Shown here: in pieces, positions 23,531-31,573 of the stretch
Layout of the letters: every line of letters starts with the position of its first letter
Numbering within the stretch: the first letter of the stretch is position 1
From: Agreia sp. VKM Ac-1783
GTDB taxonomy: Bacteria > Actinomycetota > Actinomycetes > Actinomycetales > Microbacteriaceae
Direction of reading: 5' to 3'
Assembly: GCF_900177765.1 (NCBI RefSeq)
Contig: NZ_FXWI01000001.1
Location: 868,001 to 932,000, forward strand
Length of the DNA stretch: 64,000 nucleotides
Notes under the pieces: model-generated
The model's input: only the letters and a program-made list of their open reading frames with translations
What the model was told of the DNA's origin: nothing
Databases searched by the model: none
Translations under genes and position numbers: made by a program

Positions 23531-25186
23531 TCACAGCTGGGCTGCGGCCGCGCGGCCGGCCTCGCGACCAGAGAAGAGGCATCCGCCGAGAAACGTTCCT
23601 TCGAGCGACCGGTAGCCGTGCATGCCTCCACCGCCGAATCCGCTCGCCTCGCCCGCAGCGTAGAGGCCGGGAATCACCCGGCCCTGCGCATCCATCGCCT
23701 GACCGAGCAGATTCGTCTCGATGCCGCCCAGGCTCTTTCGAGTGAGAACGTGCAACTTCACGGCGATGAGCGGCCCCGCCTTCGCGTCGAGCAGGCGGTG
23801 CGGGCTGGCCACTCGGATGAGTTTGTCGCCCCGATAGCGCCGGGCTCCACGGATCGCGGTGAGTTGCGCATCCTTCGTGAAGTCGTTCGCGACCTCGCGA
23901 TCGCGCGCGAGAACCTCTCGTTCGACGAGTCCGCCGTCGAGCACACCGTTCGGCGACAGCGCCTGCATCGACTCGATCAGCTCGCCGAGCGTGGAAGCGA
24001 CCGCGAAGTCGACGCCTTTCTGCTTGAATGCCTCGACCGGTCCCGGGGCGCCGGGAGCCACACGCTTCGCGAGCAGCCGAAGATCCTTGCCTGTGAGGTC
24101 GGGGTTCTGCTCGCTTCCCGACAGCGCGAACTCCTTCTCGATGATCTTCTGGGTGAGCACGAACCAGCTGTGGTCGTATCCGGTCGTACGCAGGTGCTCG
24201 AGTGTTCCGAGCGTGTCGAATCCAGGGAACAGGGGGACGGGGAGACGGCGCCCGGTCGCGTCGAGCCAGAGAGACGACGGGCCGGGCAGAATCCGGATGC
24301 CGTGTGACGGCCAGACCGGATCCCAGTTCGTGATTCCCTCGGTGTAGTGCCACATGCGGTCGCCGTTGATGAGGTGAGCCCCGGCTGATTCTGTGATCGC
24401 GAGCATGCGGCCGTCGACGTGGGCCGGCACGCCCGAGAGCATCGTGGCCGGGGGAGCGCCGAGGCGCGCGGGCCAGTTCTTGCGTACGAGATCGTGGTTG
24501 CCGCCGATGCCGCCGCTCGTCACGATGACTGCCTGGGCCTCCAGCTCGAAGTCGCCGACCACGTCGCGCGAGCTGGATGCTCCCCGCACCGCGTCGTCGT
24601 CGGCCAGGATTGCGCCGCGAACCCCGACGACCGAGCCGTCTCGCGTGAGGAGCTCGTCGACGCGGTGCCGGTGCAGCATCGTGACCAGTCCCTGGGCGAT
24701 CCCCTCATGGAGTATGCGCACGAAGGGGGCGAGCACGCCCGGGCCCGTGCCCCAGACGATGTGAAAGCGGGGCACGCTGTTGCCGTGACCGTTGGCCGTG
24801 TAGCCGCCGCGCTCCGCCCAGCCCACCACGGGAAAGAACCGCACGCCCAGGCCGTGAAGCCAGGCGCGCTTCTCGCCGCCGGCGAAGTCGAGATAGGCCT
24901 CGGCCCAGCGCCTCGGCCAGGCGTCTCCTTCTCTGTCGAAGCCGGCGCTGCCGAACCAGTCCTGGTGCGCCAACTCGGAGGAATCGTGCACGCCGAGTCG
25001 GCGCTGCTCAGGGGTGTCGACGAGGAACAGGCCTCCGAACGACCACCAGGCCTGTCCGCCGAGGGATGCCGCGGGCTCCTGCTCGACGATCGTGACCCGG
25101 CGCCCCGAGCGGATGAGCTCGGATGCGGCGACAAGGCCCGCCAGGCCCGCGCCCACGATGATCGCTCCGGTGCTTGTCGATGACAT
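23531..25186 (-). CDS. FAD-binding dehydrogenase (3-ketosteroid dehydrogenase-like)
   Basis: A 551-residue flavoprotein of the fumarate reductase / KsdD superfamily. The N-terminal dinucleotide fold AIIVGAGLAGLVAASELI binds FAD, VTIVEQEPAASLGGQAWWSF is the second signature, and the C-terminal FAD segment reads PGLYAAGEASGFGGGGMHGY. This subgroup is annotated as FAD-binding dehydrogenases of unknown substrate; ketosteroid activity is not established. The start is the ATG at 25186 with GGAG at suitable spacing. A TTG immediately upstream is unlikely. It lies 46 bases downstream of glbO on the same strand. Confidence 0.87.
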   Translation of the reverse strand: MSSTSTGAIIVGAGLAGLVAASELIRSGRRVTIVEQEPAASLGGQAWWSFGGLFLVDTPEQRRLGVHDSSELAHQDWFGSAGFDREGDAWPRRWAEAYLDFAGGEKRAWLHGLGVRFFPVVGWAERGGYTANGHGNSVPRFHIVWGTGPGVLAPFVRILHEGIAQGLVTMLHRHRVDELLTRDGSVVGVRGAILADDDAVRGASSSRDVVGDFELEAQAVIVTSGGIGGNHDLVRKNWPARLGAPPATMLSGVPAHVDGRMLAITESAGAHLINGDRMWHYTEGITNWDPVWPSHGIRILPGPSSLWLDATGRRLPVPLFPGFDTLGTLEHLRTTGYDHSWFVLTQKIIEKEFALSGSEQNPDLTGKDLRLLAKRVAPGAPGPVEAFKQKGVDFAVASTLGELIESMQALSPNGVLDGGLVEREVLARDREVANDFTKDAQLTAIRGARRYRGDKLIRVASPHRLLDAKAGPLIAVKLHVLTRKSLGGIETNLLGQAMDAQGRVIPGLYAAGEASGFGGGGMHGYRSLEGTFLGGCLFSGREAGRAAAAQL

Positions 25187-25232
25187 CAAGACTCCTTCGT
25201 CTCTTCTGCGCGTTCAGCGAATGATCGCTCGG

Positions 25233-25676
25233 CTACTCCTCGAAGGTGTTCACCATGGCGTGCGCCGCCCTGTCGAGGTATCCCCAGAGCGTAGCGTCCT
25301 GCAGCGGGGCAAGCTCAAGAGTGTCGACAGCGGCGCGCATATGCGTGAGCCAACGGTCTCGAGCATCGGGGTTCACCTTGAACGGCATGTGCCGCATCCG
25401 AAGCCTCGGGTGACCGCGTTCTTCGCTGTAGGTGCCGGGGCCGCCCCAGTACTGCTCGAGAAAGCCGGTGAGGCGCTGAATCGCGCCCTCGTGATCTTCC
25501 TCCGGGTACATCTCCACGAGGACGGGGTCTGTCGCGACGCCGTCGTAGAACGCGCGCACGAGCTTCTCGAACGTGGCTCGACCTCCGACCTCGTCGTAGA
25601 ACGAGCGGGAGAGGGCCGAGTCTCCGTTCTGCGAGACGCGGAGGGTGATGGGCGACGGCTCTGAGGGAATCGACAT
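25233..25676 (-). CDS. glbO: Truncated haemoglobin, group II (GlbO-like)
   Basis: A 147-residue group II truncated haemoglobin (2-on-2 globin), a cytoplasmic haem protein linked to oxygen or nitric oxide handling. The globin core starts SFYDEVGGRATFEKLVRAFY; the distal region includes YPEEDHEGAIQRLTGFLEQY and WGGPGTYSEERGHPRLRMRH gives the proximal His F8 in LRMRHMPFKV, with the group II Trp G8 in RDRWLTHM. A hydrophilic N-terminal tail of about 25 residues precedes the fold. It begins one base after the MscS gene ends, so the two are co-transcribed and probably translationally coupled. Confidence 0.92.
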   Translation of the reverse strand: MSIPSEPSPITLRVSQNGDSALSRSFYDEVGGRATFEKLVRAFYDGVATDPVLVEMYPEEDHEGAIQRLTGFLEQYWGGPGTYSEERGHPRLRMRHMPFKVNPDARDRWLTHMRAAVDTLELAPLQDATLWGYLDRAAHAMVNTFEE

Positions 25677-25677
25677 G

Positions 25678-26721
25678 TCAGCTATCCGTCTTCTTGGGAG
25701 CCCGAGGAGGACGTGTGCCCGTCTCCCCGGACTTGGTGGTGTTCTCGTCGACGCTGGTTGTGAGGGGAACCGGCTTGGTCTTCGGGGTGCGGGCGCCAGA
25801 GACGCTTGCCGCGCCCTCGAAGCCCGAGAGGACGATGCTGTTAAGGGCCGGCAGCCGCACATCCATCTCGTCGAGCGCTCGCTTCAGGCGCATCCGCAAT
25901 TCTCGAGCGACCGTGTCTTTCGATGAGGTGCGGGTCTTGACCACGAGCCGGATGACGAGGGCCTCAGCCGAGATCGACTCCAGTCCCCAGATCTCGGGCT
26001 TCTCCATGATCAGACTGCGGTACTTGGGGTTGGAGGCGAGGGCGGTGGCGGTCTCGAGCATCTTCTTCTGCACCTCGTCGACGTCGGTGTCGTAGGGGAC
26101 GGCGAGGTCGATGATGACTCGCGCCCAGCCCTGCGACATATTGCCCACGCGCAGGATCTCGCCGTTACGCACGAACCAGAGAGTGCCGTTCACGTCGCGC
26201 ACCTGGGTGACTCGGATGCCCACGGCCTCGACGACACCGGTGGCAGGCCCGAGGTCGACGACGTCACCGACGCCGAGTTGATCCTCCATCACCATGAAGA
26301 GACCGTTCAAGACGTCTTTCACGATGTTCTGGGCGCCGAAACCCAGACCGGCGCCGAGTGCCGCCGTGAGGATCGCGAGGGAACCGATGATCTTCTCGTC
26401 GATCGTGGTGACGACGAGGATCAGCGTGACCACGACCACGGTCACATTGACGATGTTCGTCAGCACCGTTCCCAGCGTGCGTGTGCGCTGCACGACGCGC
26501 ACCGCGGCCAGGGGCGACGCGATGAGGGCCTGCGTGTCTTGAACGTTCTGCTTCTTCTTGACGCCGGAGACGACCTGCTGCACGACGCGTTTGATCACGA
26601 AGATCAGTAGCGCGCGGATCGCGAATGCGAGCGCGATGATGATGACGATGTTGATGGGCTTGCCCCACACGAGCATGAACTCGTTGAAGCCGGTCCAGAA
26701 AGCGTTCCAATCCATATTCAC
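25678..26721 (-). CDS. mscS: Small-conductance mechanosensitive channel (MscS family)
   Basis: A 347-residue MscS-type channel that opens under membrane tension and releases solutes on hypo-osmotic shock. Three or so hydrophobic helices (about 15-40, 75-105, 115-140) include the pore helix LTAALGAGLGFGAQNIVKDV, rich in Gly and Ala as expected for TM3. The beta domain follows with EDQLGVGDVVDLGPATGVVE and RNGEILRVGNMSQGWARVII. A C-terminal disordered tail is rich in Thr, Pro and Lys. The GTG start gives 347 residues; an ATG six bases downstream is also possible. It is the first gene of a pair with glbO. Confidence 0.93.
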   Translation of the reverse strand: MNMDWNAFWTGFNEFMLVWGKPINIVIIIALAFAIRALLIFVIKRVVQQVVSGVKKKQNVQDTQALIASPLAAVRVVQRTRTLGTVLTNIVNVTVVVVTLILVVTTIDEKIIGSLAILTAALGAGLGFGAQNIVKDVLNGLFMVMEDQLGVGDVVDLGPATGVVEAVGIRVTQVRDVNGTLWFVRNGEILRVGNMSQGWARVIIDLAVPYDTDVDEVQKKMLETATALASNPKYRSLIMEKPEIWGLESISAEALVIRLVVKTRTSSKDTVARELRMRLKRALDEMDVRLPALNSIVLSGFEGAASVSGARTPKTKPVPLTTSVDENTTKSGETGTRPPRAPKKTDS

Positions 26722-26786
26722 GTCACTCTATCGATGGCGTCTCAGTGGCGGCTGAAGGGCACCCCGCTCGAGGTGCCCTCCAGTGC

Positions 26787-29336
26787 TCAGTCCGCGTCGC
26801 GCGCCTGCGCCGCGATCGCGCGGTCGACGCCGGCCAGGTTCTCGACGACGAGGCGGCGCAGCGCCGGGGGCTGCTCGGCGTTGGCATCGAGCCATGCCTG
26901 AGTCGCGTCACGCAGCTGCTGGTTCGCCAGCGCAGCGGGGTACAGACCGGTGATCAGCGACGACGAGATTCCGTAGCTTCGCGTCTCCCAGATGGTGACG
27001 AGGGCGTCGAAGTACTTGGTCACGAACGGCTCGAGGAGCGCCGTGTCGTGGGCGCGCTGGAACCCGAGGGCCGTGGCGCGCACGATGGCGTTCGGAGCTT
27101 CGTCGGTGTCGATGAGCGACGACCAGGCGGCGTTCTTGCCTTCGGTCGTCGGAATCGCCGCCGCGGCGTGCGCGGCCGATTGAGCGCCGGATGCCGTGTT
27201 GTCGTTCTCGAGCGCCTGATCGATCTCGGGCTGGCCGGCTTTGCCTCCGGCGACGAGGGCGATCAGCAGCTCCCAGCGCAGATCGGTGTCGATCTCGAGG
27301 CCGTCGAGTGCAACCTCACCGTTGCGCAGCGCTGCCACGGTCGCCAGCTGCTCGTCTGTCGAAGCCAGGGCGGCGAAGAAGCGCACGAACTGGAACTGCG
27401 CGTCGCTGCCCGCCTCGGCGGACTGGGCAAGCGACCACAGCTCGTCGGCTGCGACCTCGATGACCTCGCCGCGGGCATCCGGAGCGATGTAGCTCGTGCT
27501 GGTGAGCACGAGCTGGTTCAGGGCGGTGCGGAGCGTCGTGCTCTCGGTCTCGGTGGCCACGTTGCCCAGCACCAGGCGCACGAAGTCGCGTCCGCGCGTC
27601 TCGGCATCGCGGGTCGAGTCCCAGGCGGAGCCCCACAGGATGGCGCGCGCGAGAGGGCTCGTCACAGCGGCGAGGCTCTCTGCCGCGACAGCGAGTGACG
27701 CGTCGTCGAGACGCACCTTGGCATAGGCCAGGTCGTCGTCGTTCAGCAGAACGAGGTCGGGGCGACGCTCGCCGACCAGTTCGCCGACCTCCGTGCGCTC
27801 GCCGTCGACATCGAGCTCGACGCGCTTCGTGCGCACCAGAGCGTCGCCGTCGAAGGAGTAGAAGCCGATCGCGAGACGGTGCGGGCGAATGGTGGGATAC
27901 TCGTCGATCGCCGTCTGCAGCACGGCGAACGACGTGATCGTGCGGTTCTCGTCGGTCGCGATCTCGGGGCGCAGCGTGTTGACGCCGGCCGTCTCGAGCC
28001 ACAGCTTCGACCATTCGCCGAGGTCGCGGCCGCTGGTGGTCTCGAGCTCGGTCAGCAGGTCGACGAGCTCGGTGTTGCCGAAGGCGTGCGCGTCGAAGTA
28101 GCGGGCGACGCCGGCCATGAACTCGGTCTGGCCGACCCAGGCCACGAGCTGCTTCAGCACCGATGCGCCCTTGGCGTACGTGATGCCGTCGAAGTTGACC
28201 TGCACGTCTTCGAGGTCGTTTATGGTCGCGACGATGGGGTGGGTCGAAGGCAGCTGGTCTTGGCGGTACGCCCAGCTCTTCTCGGTCGAGGCGAAGGTGG
28301 CCCAGGCCTCGGTCCACTCCGTCGCGTCGGCCGTGGCGAGGGTGGACATGTACTCGGCGAACGACTCGTTCAGCCACAGGTCGTTCCACCAGCGCATGGT
28401 GACCAGGTCGCCGAACCACATGTGGGCGAGCTCGTGCAGCACGGTCACCACACGGCGCTCGCGCACCGCGTCGGTGACCTTCGAGCGGAAGACGTAGGTC
28501 TCGGTGAACGTGACGGCGCCCGCGTTCTCCATGGCTCCGGCATTGAACTCGGGCACGAAGAGCTGGTCGTACTTGTCGAAGGGGTAGGGGTAGGAGAACT
28601 GGGTCTCGTAGAACTCGAAGCCCTGGCGGGTCTTCTCGAAGATGTAGTCGGCGTCCATGTACTGCGACAGCGACGCGCGCGAGAAGACGCCGAGGGGGAT
28701 GGTGCGCCCGTCGCTCGAGGTGAGCTCGCTGCGCTCGACGACGTAGGGGCCGGCAATGAGCGCGGTGATGTACGACGAGATGCGCGGGGTGGGCTCGAAG
28801 CTCCACGTGGCGCTCTCGGTGCCCTCCACGGCCACCGGCTCTGGCGTCGGCTGGTTCGAGACGACCTGCCAGTAGGCGGGTGCCGTGACGGTGAACGAGA
28901 ACGTCGCCTTAAGATCCGGCTGCTCGAACACGGCGAACATGCGGCGCGAGTCGGGAACCTCGAACTGGCTGTAGAGGTAGACCTCGCCGTCGACGGGATC
29001 GACGAAGCGGTGCAGGCCCTCACCGGTGTTCGTGTACTCGGCATCGGCGTCGACGACGAGCACGTTCTCGTCGGCCAGATCGTCGAGCTGGATGCGCACA
29101 CCGTCGTTCACGGCAGAGACGTCGAGCGACCGGTCGTTCAGCGTGACCGAGTGCACGGAGCGGGTGATGGAGTCGATGAACGTCGACGCGCCTGCGGCGG
29201 CGGTGAACCGAACGGTCGTCGTCGACCGGAACGTCTCCGCTCCCTGGGTGAGATCGAGGACCACGTCGTAGCTCGAGACGCTGACGATGGCGGCGCGCTC
29301 CTGCGCTTCGACGCGGGTGAGGTTTTCTCCAGGCAC
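26787..29336 (-). CDS. pepN: Aminopeptidase N (M1 family)
   Basis: An 849-residue cytoplasmic zinc aminopeptidase. The N-terminal beta domain starts PGENLTRVEAQERAAIVSV; the exopeptidase motif GAMENAGAVTF and zinc site HELAHMWFGDLVTMRWWNDL followed by WLNESFAEYMS (third ligand Glu) are intact. A long alpha-helical C-terminal ERAP1-like domain fills the rest. The frame remains open well upstream, antisense to the next two genes, but family similarity begins at PGENL, so I use the GTG at 29336. It is divergent from rpiB with about 110 bases between starts. Confidence 0.95.
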   Translation of the reverse strand: MPGENLTRVEAQERAAIVSVSSYDVVLDLTQGAETFRSTTTVRFTAAAGASTFIDSITRSVHSVTLNDRSLDVSAVNDGVRIQLDDLADENVLVVDADAEYTNTGEGLHRFVDPVDGEVYLYSQFEVPDSRRMFAVFEQPDLKATFSFTVTAPAYWQVVSNQPTPEPVAVEGTESATWSFEPTPRISSYITALIAGPYVVERSELTSSDGRTIPLGVFSRASLSQYMDADYIFEKTRQGFEFYETQFSYPYPFDKYDQLFVPEFNAGAMENAGAVTFTETYVFRSKVTDAVRERRVVTVLHELAHMWFGDLVTMRWWNDLWLNESFAEYMSTLATADATEWTEAWATFASTEKSWAYRQDQLPSTHPIVATINDLEDVQVNFDGITYAKGASVLKQLVAWVGQTEFMAGVARYFDAHAFGNTELVDLLTELETTSGRDLGEWSKLWLETAGVNTLRPEIATDENRTITSFAVLQTAIDEYPTIRPHRLAIGFYSFDGDALVRTKRVELDVDGERTEVGELVGERRPDLVLLNDDDLAYAKVRLDDASLAVAAESLAAVTSPLARAILWGSAWDSTRDAETRGRDFVRLVLGNVATETESTTLRTALNQLVLTSTSYIAPDARGEVIEVAADELWSLAQSAEAGSDAQFQFVRFFAALASTDEQLATVAALRNGEVALDGLEIDTDLRWELLIALVAGGKAGQPEIDQALENDNTASGAQSAAHAAAAIPTTEGKNAAWSSLIDTDEAPNAIVRATALGFQRAHDTALLEPFVTKYFDALVTIWETRSYGISSSLITGLYPAALANQQLRDATQAWLDANAEQPPALRRLVVENLAGVDRAIAAQARDAD

Positions 29337-29435
29337 TGGTGACTTCTTTCGTACTCGTATGAGTTCTGGGCGCGCGAGTTCGTGACCCGCCGCGCGTGAC
29401 CGTACCAGCCTATCTGCGCGACCGGCCGGCCTCAG

Positions 29436-29447
29436 TAAACTCATCCC
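29436..29447 (+). promoter_or_regulatory. Putative leaderless promoter -10 box for rpiB
   Basis: TAAACT at 29436-29441 is followed by CATCCC and the ATG at 29448; there is no ribosome binding site. Confidence 0.5.
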
Positions 29448-29939
29448 ATGCGCATCCATATCGCCACGGATCATGCCGGGCTCGATTTCTCCCAGACCAT
29501 CCAGGAGCACCTCGCATCCCTCGGGCACGACGTGATCGATCACGGACCGACGAGCTACGACCCCATCGACGACTACCCGTCGTTCTGCATCAATGCGGCC
29601 CAGGCCGTGGTGCGCGATCAGCGAGCCGGCGTCGAGGCTCTCGGTGTCGTCTTCGGTGGCTCGGGCAACGGCGAGCAGATCGCGGCGAACAAGGTCACGG
29701 GCGTGCGCGCGGCGCTGGTCTGGAACCACTCGACCGCCGTACTCGCTCGCCAGCACAACGACGCCAACGTCATCTCGATCGGTGCCCGCCAGCACACCGT
29801 CGACGAGGCCATGGGCCTGATCGACGCCTTCGTGGCCGAGCCCTTCTCGCTCGAGGAGAGGCACGTGCGCCGCATCGCGCAGCTCGCGGAGTACGAGGCC
29901 ACGGGAGCCATCGCGGGCCACGTCGTCGACCCGGCCTGA
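29448..29939 (+). CDS. rpiB: Ribose-5-phosphate isomerase B
   Basis: A 163-residue RpiB/LacA-family isomerase interconverting ribose 5-phosphate and ribulose 5-phosphate in the pentose phosphate pathway. MRIHIATDHAGLDFSQTIQ is the phosphate-binding N-terminus; GHDVIDHGPTSYDP and FGGSGNGEQIAANKVTGVRA form the active site. In this actinobacterial type the base is a Glu (in GNGEQ) instead of the Cys of the E. coli enzyme, by family knowledge. RQHNDANVISIGARQ is also conserved. It ends three bases before the DNA glycosylase gene starts, so both are in one transcript. Confidence 0.94.
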   Translation: MRIHIATDHAGLDFSQTIQEHLASLGHDVIDHGPTSYDPIDDYPSFCINAAQAVVRDQRAGVEALGVVFGGSGNGEQIAANKVTGVRAALVWNHSTAVLARQHNDANVISIGARQHTVDEAMGLIDAFVAEPFSLEERHVRRIAQLAEYEATGAIAGHVVDPA

Positions 29940-29942
29940 GTC

Positions 29943-30929
29943 ATGCCCGAGGGACACTCCGTACATCGCATCACCCGTCAGTTCGCCCGCAATTTCGTCG
30001 GTCGCCGCATCGAATCGTGGTCCCCGCAGGGTCGCTTCGCCGAGGGCGCCGCGATCCTCGACGGACGCACGATGACCGATACCAAGGCCGTCGGAAAGCA
30101 GATGTTCCTCGAGTTCGACGGCGAGGTCTGGCTGCGCGTGCACCTCGGCATCTACGGTGCCTGGGACTTCGCCGGCGACATCACCCGTGACGACACCATC
30201 GCCGCAGCGAACGGCCGCATGGGCCAGACGAATCAGCGGGGAACCATCGTCGACGAAGACGGGGAAGACTCCATCTCGAGCATCGGCGCGCCGCGGCGCG
30301 CCCGGCTGCGCATGTCCGAACAGGAACAGCTCGGCGAGGAGATCACCGAATGGCCGCCGGCCCCAGTCGGGGCGGTGCGCGTGCGCCTGTTGACCGACAC
30401 CGCGGTCGCCGACCTGCGCGGCCCGACCGCGTGCGAGATCCTGGATGCGGCCCAAGTCGCCGTGGTGATCGCGAAAGCCGGGCCGGATCCGCTTCTCGAG
30501 ACCACACCGAAGGCCCGCCGCGAAGCCGAGGACCGCTTCACGAAGGCCGTGCGCAAGAAGCAGACACCCATCGGCCTGCTGCTCATGGACCAGTCGATCG
30601 TCAGTGGCATCGGCAACGTCTATCGCGCCGAGTTGCTGTTCCGTGCCCGACTCAACCCGCACACCCCGGGAAAGCTCGTGCCGGAGGACACGGTTCGCGC
30701 GCTCTGGAAGGACTGGACGAAGCTGCTGACCATCGGCGTCGAGACCGGCCAGATGATGACCATGGACAAGCTCTCCAAGGCCGACTACGAGAAGGCGCTC
30801 GCGAAACGCGACGACCGGCACTGGGTGTACAAGCGAGACGGACTGCCCTGTCGCGTGTGCGGCACGAACATCGTGCTCGAGATCATGGGCGGCCGAAAAC
30901 TGTACTGGTGCCCGAAAGATCAGGCGTGA
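29943..30929 (+). CDS. Fpg/Nei-family DNA glycosylase
   Basis: A 328-residue DNA glycosylase/AP lyase of the Fpg/Nei family for excision of oxidised bases. Pro2 and Glu3 (MPEGHSVHRITRQF) are the catalytic residues; QMFLEFDGEVWLRVHLGIYG is the beta-sandwich, and the H2TH region includes LLMDQSIVSGIGNVYRAELL. The C-terminal zinc finger begins CRVCGTNIVLEIMGG but ends LYWCPKDQA, so the usual fourth Cys is Asp. It is most like actinobacterial Nei-type proteins. It follows rpiB by three bases and is followed 17 bases later by the PaiB-like gene. Confidence 0.9.
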   Translation: MPEGHSVHRITRQFARNFVGRRIESWSPQGRFAEGAAILDGRTMTDTKAVGKQMFLEFDGEVWLRVHLGIYGAWDFAGDITRDDTIAAANGRMGQTNQRGTIVDEDGEDSISSIGAPRRARLRMSEQEQLGEEITEWPPAPVGAVRVRLLTDTAVADLRGPTACEILDAAQVAVVIAKAGPDPLLETTPKARREAEDRFTKAVRKKQTPIGLLLMDQSIVSGIGNVYRAELLFRARLNPHTPGKLVPEDTVRALWKDWTKLLTIGVETGQMMTMDKLSKADYEKALAKRDDRHWVYKRDGLPCRVCGTNIVLEIMGGRKLYWCPKDQA

Positions 30930-30946
30930 CGTGAGAAAGGCCTGAC

Positions 30947-31573
30947 ATGAGAAAAACACCCGCCTTCGTGCTCAGCGATGAAGCAGAGTTGCGACGACTC
31001 ATCGAACTGAATCCCTGGATCACCCTCGTCAGCCACACCTCGAAGGGGCTCGTCGCGTCGCACTACGCTGTGCTGCTCGACGACAGCCGCGACGAGCTCG
31101 CCATCGTCGGGCATGTCGGCCGACCCGACGAGAGGCTCCACGAACTCGGCCAACACGAGGTGATGGTCATCGTGCAGGGGCCTCACGGCTACATCTCGCC
31201 GTCGTGGTACGACGCCGAGACGGCGGTACCCACCTGGAACTTCACGTCTGCCCACCTCTCGGGCGTTCCGGAGATCCTCGACGCCGACGAGAACCTGCGC
31301 GTGCTCGACAGACTCGTCGAGCACTTCGAGAAGCACGTCGACGAACCGCGGCTCATGCGCGGAACAGTTGAGAACTCGGATTTCGCCGACGCGATCAGCG
31401 CGGGCACCGTGGGTTTCCGGCTCGTTCCGACGCGCATCGAGGCGAAGACGAAACTGAGTCAGAACAAGCCGGAGGCGACGGTCGATCGCATCATCTCCGA
31501 GCTCGAGGGTGACGGGCCGTATGCGAGCGAAGCGCTCGCGGCCGAGATGCGACGAGTACGAGGAGAGAAATGA
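30947..31573 (+). CDS. FMN-binding negative transcriptional regulator (PaiB-like)
   Basis: A 208-residue protein of the PaiB family, flavin-reductase-like split-barrel proteins. Conserved parts are FVLSDEAELRRLIELNPWIT, ASHYAVLLDDSRDELAIVGH and GPHGYISPSWYDAETAVPTW, followed by a C-terminal GTVGFRLVPTRIEAKTKLSQ with KLSQNK, all typical. Bacillus PaiB is reported as a repressor of degradative enzyme genes, but biochemical activity in this organism is unknown. The gene probably continues the rpiB-nei transcript and overlaps the amidohydrolase gene by four bases (ATGA). Confidence 0.88.
   Translation: MRKTPAFVLSDEAELRRLIELNPWITLVSHTSKGLVASHYAVLLDDSRDELAIVGHVGRPDERLHELGQHEVMVIVQGPHGYISPSWYDAETAVPTWNFTSAHLSGVPEILDADENLRVLDRLVEHFEKHVDEPRLMRGTVENSDFADAISAGTVGFRLVPTRIEAKTKLSQNKPEATVDRIISELEGDGPYASEALAAEMRRVRGEK

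Noticed and set aside
29337-30959. Upstream extension of the pepN frame across rpiB and the DNA glycosylase gene
   Set aside because: Family similarity begins at the GTG at 29336; the extension is antisense to two well-supported genes.
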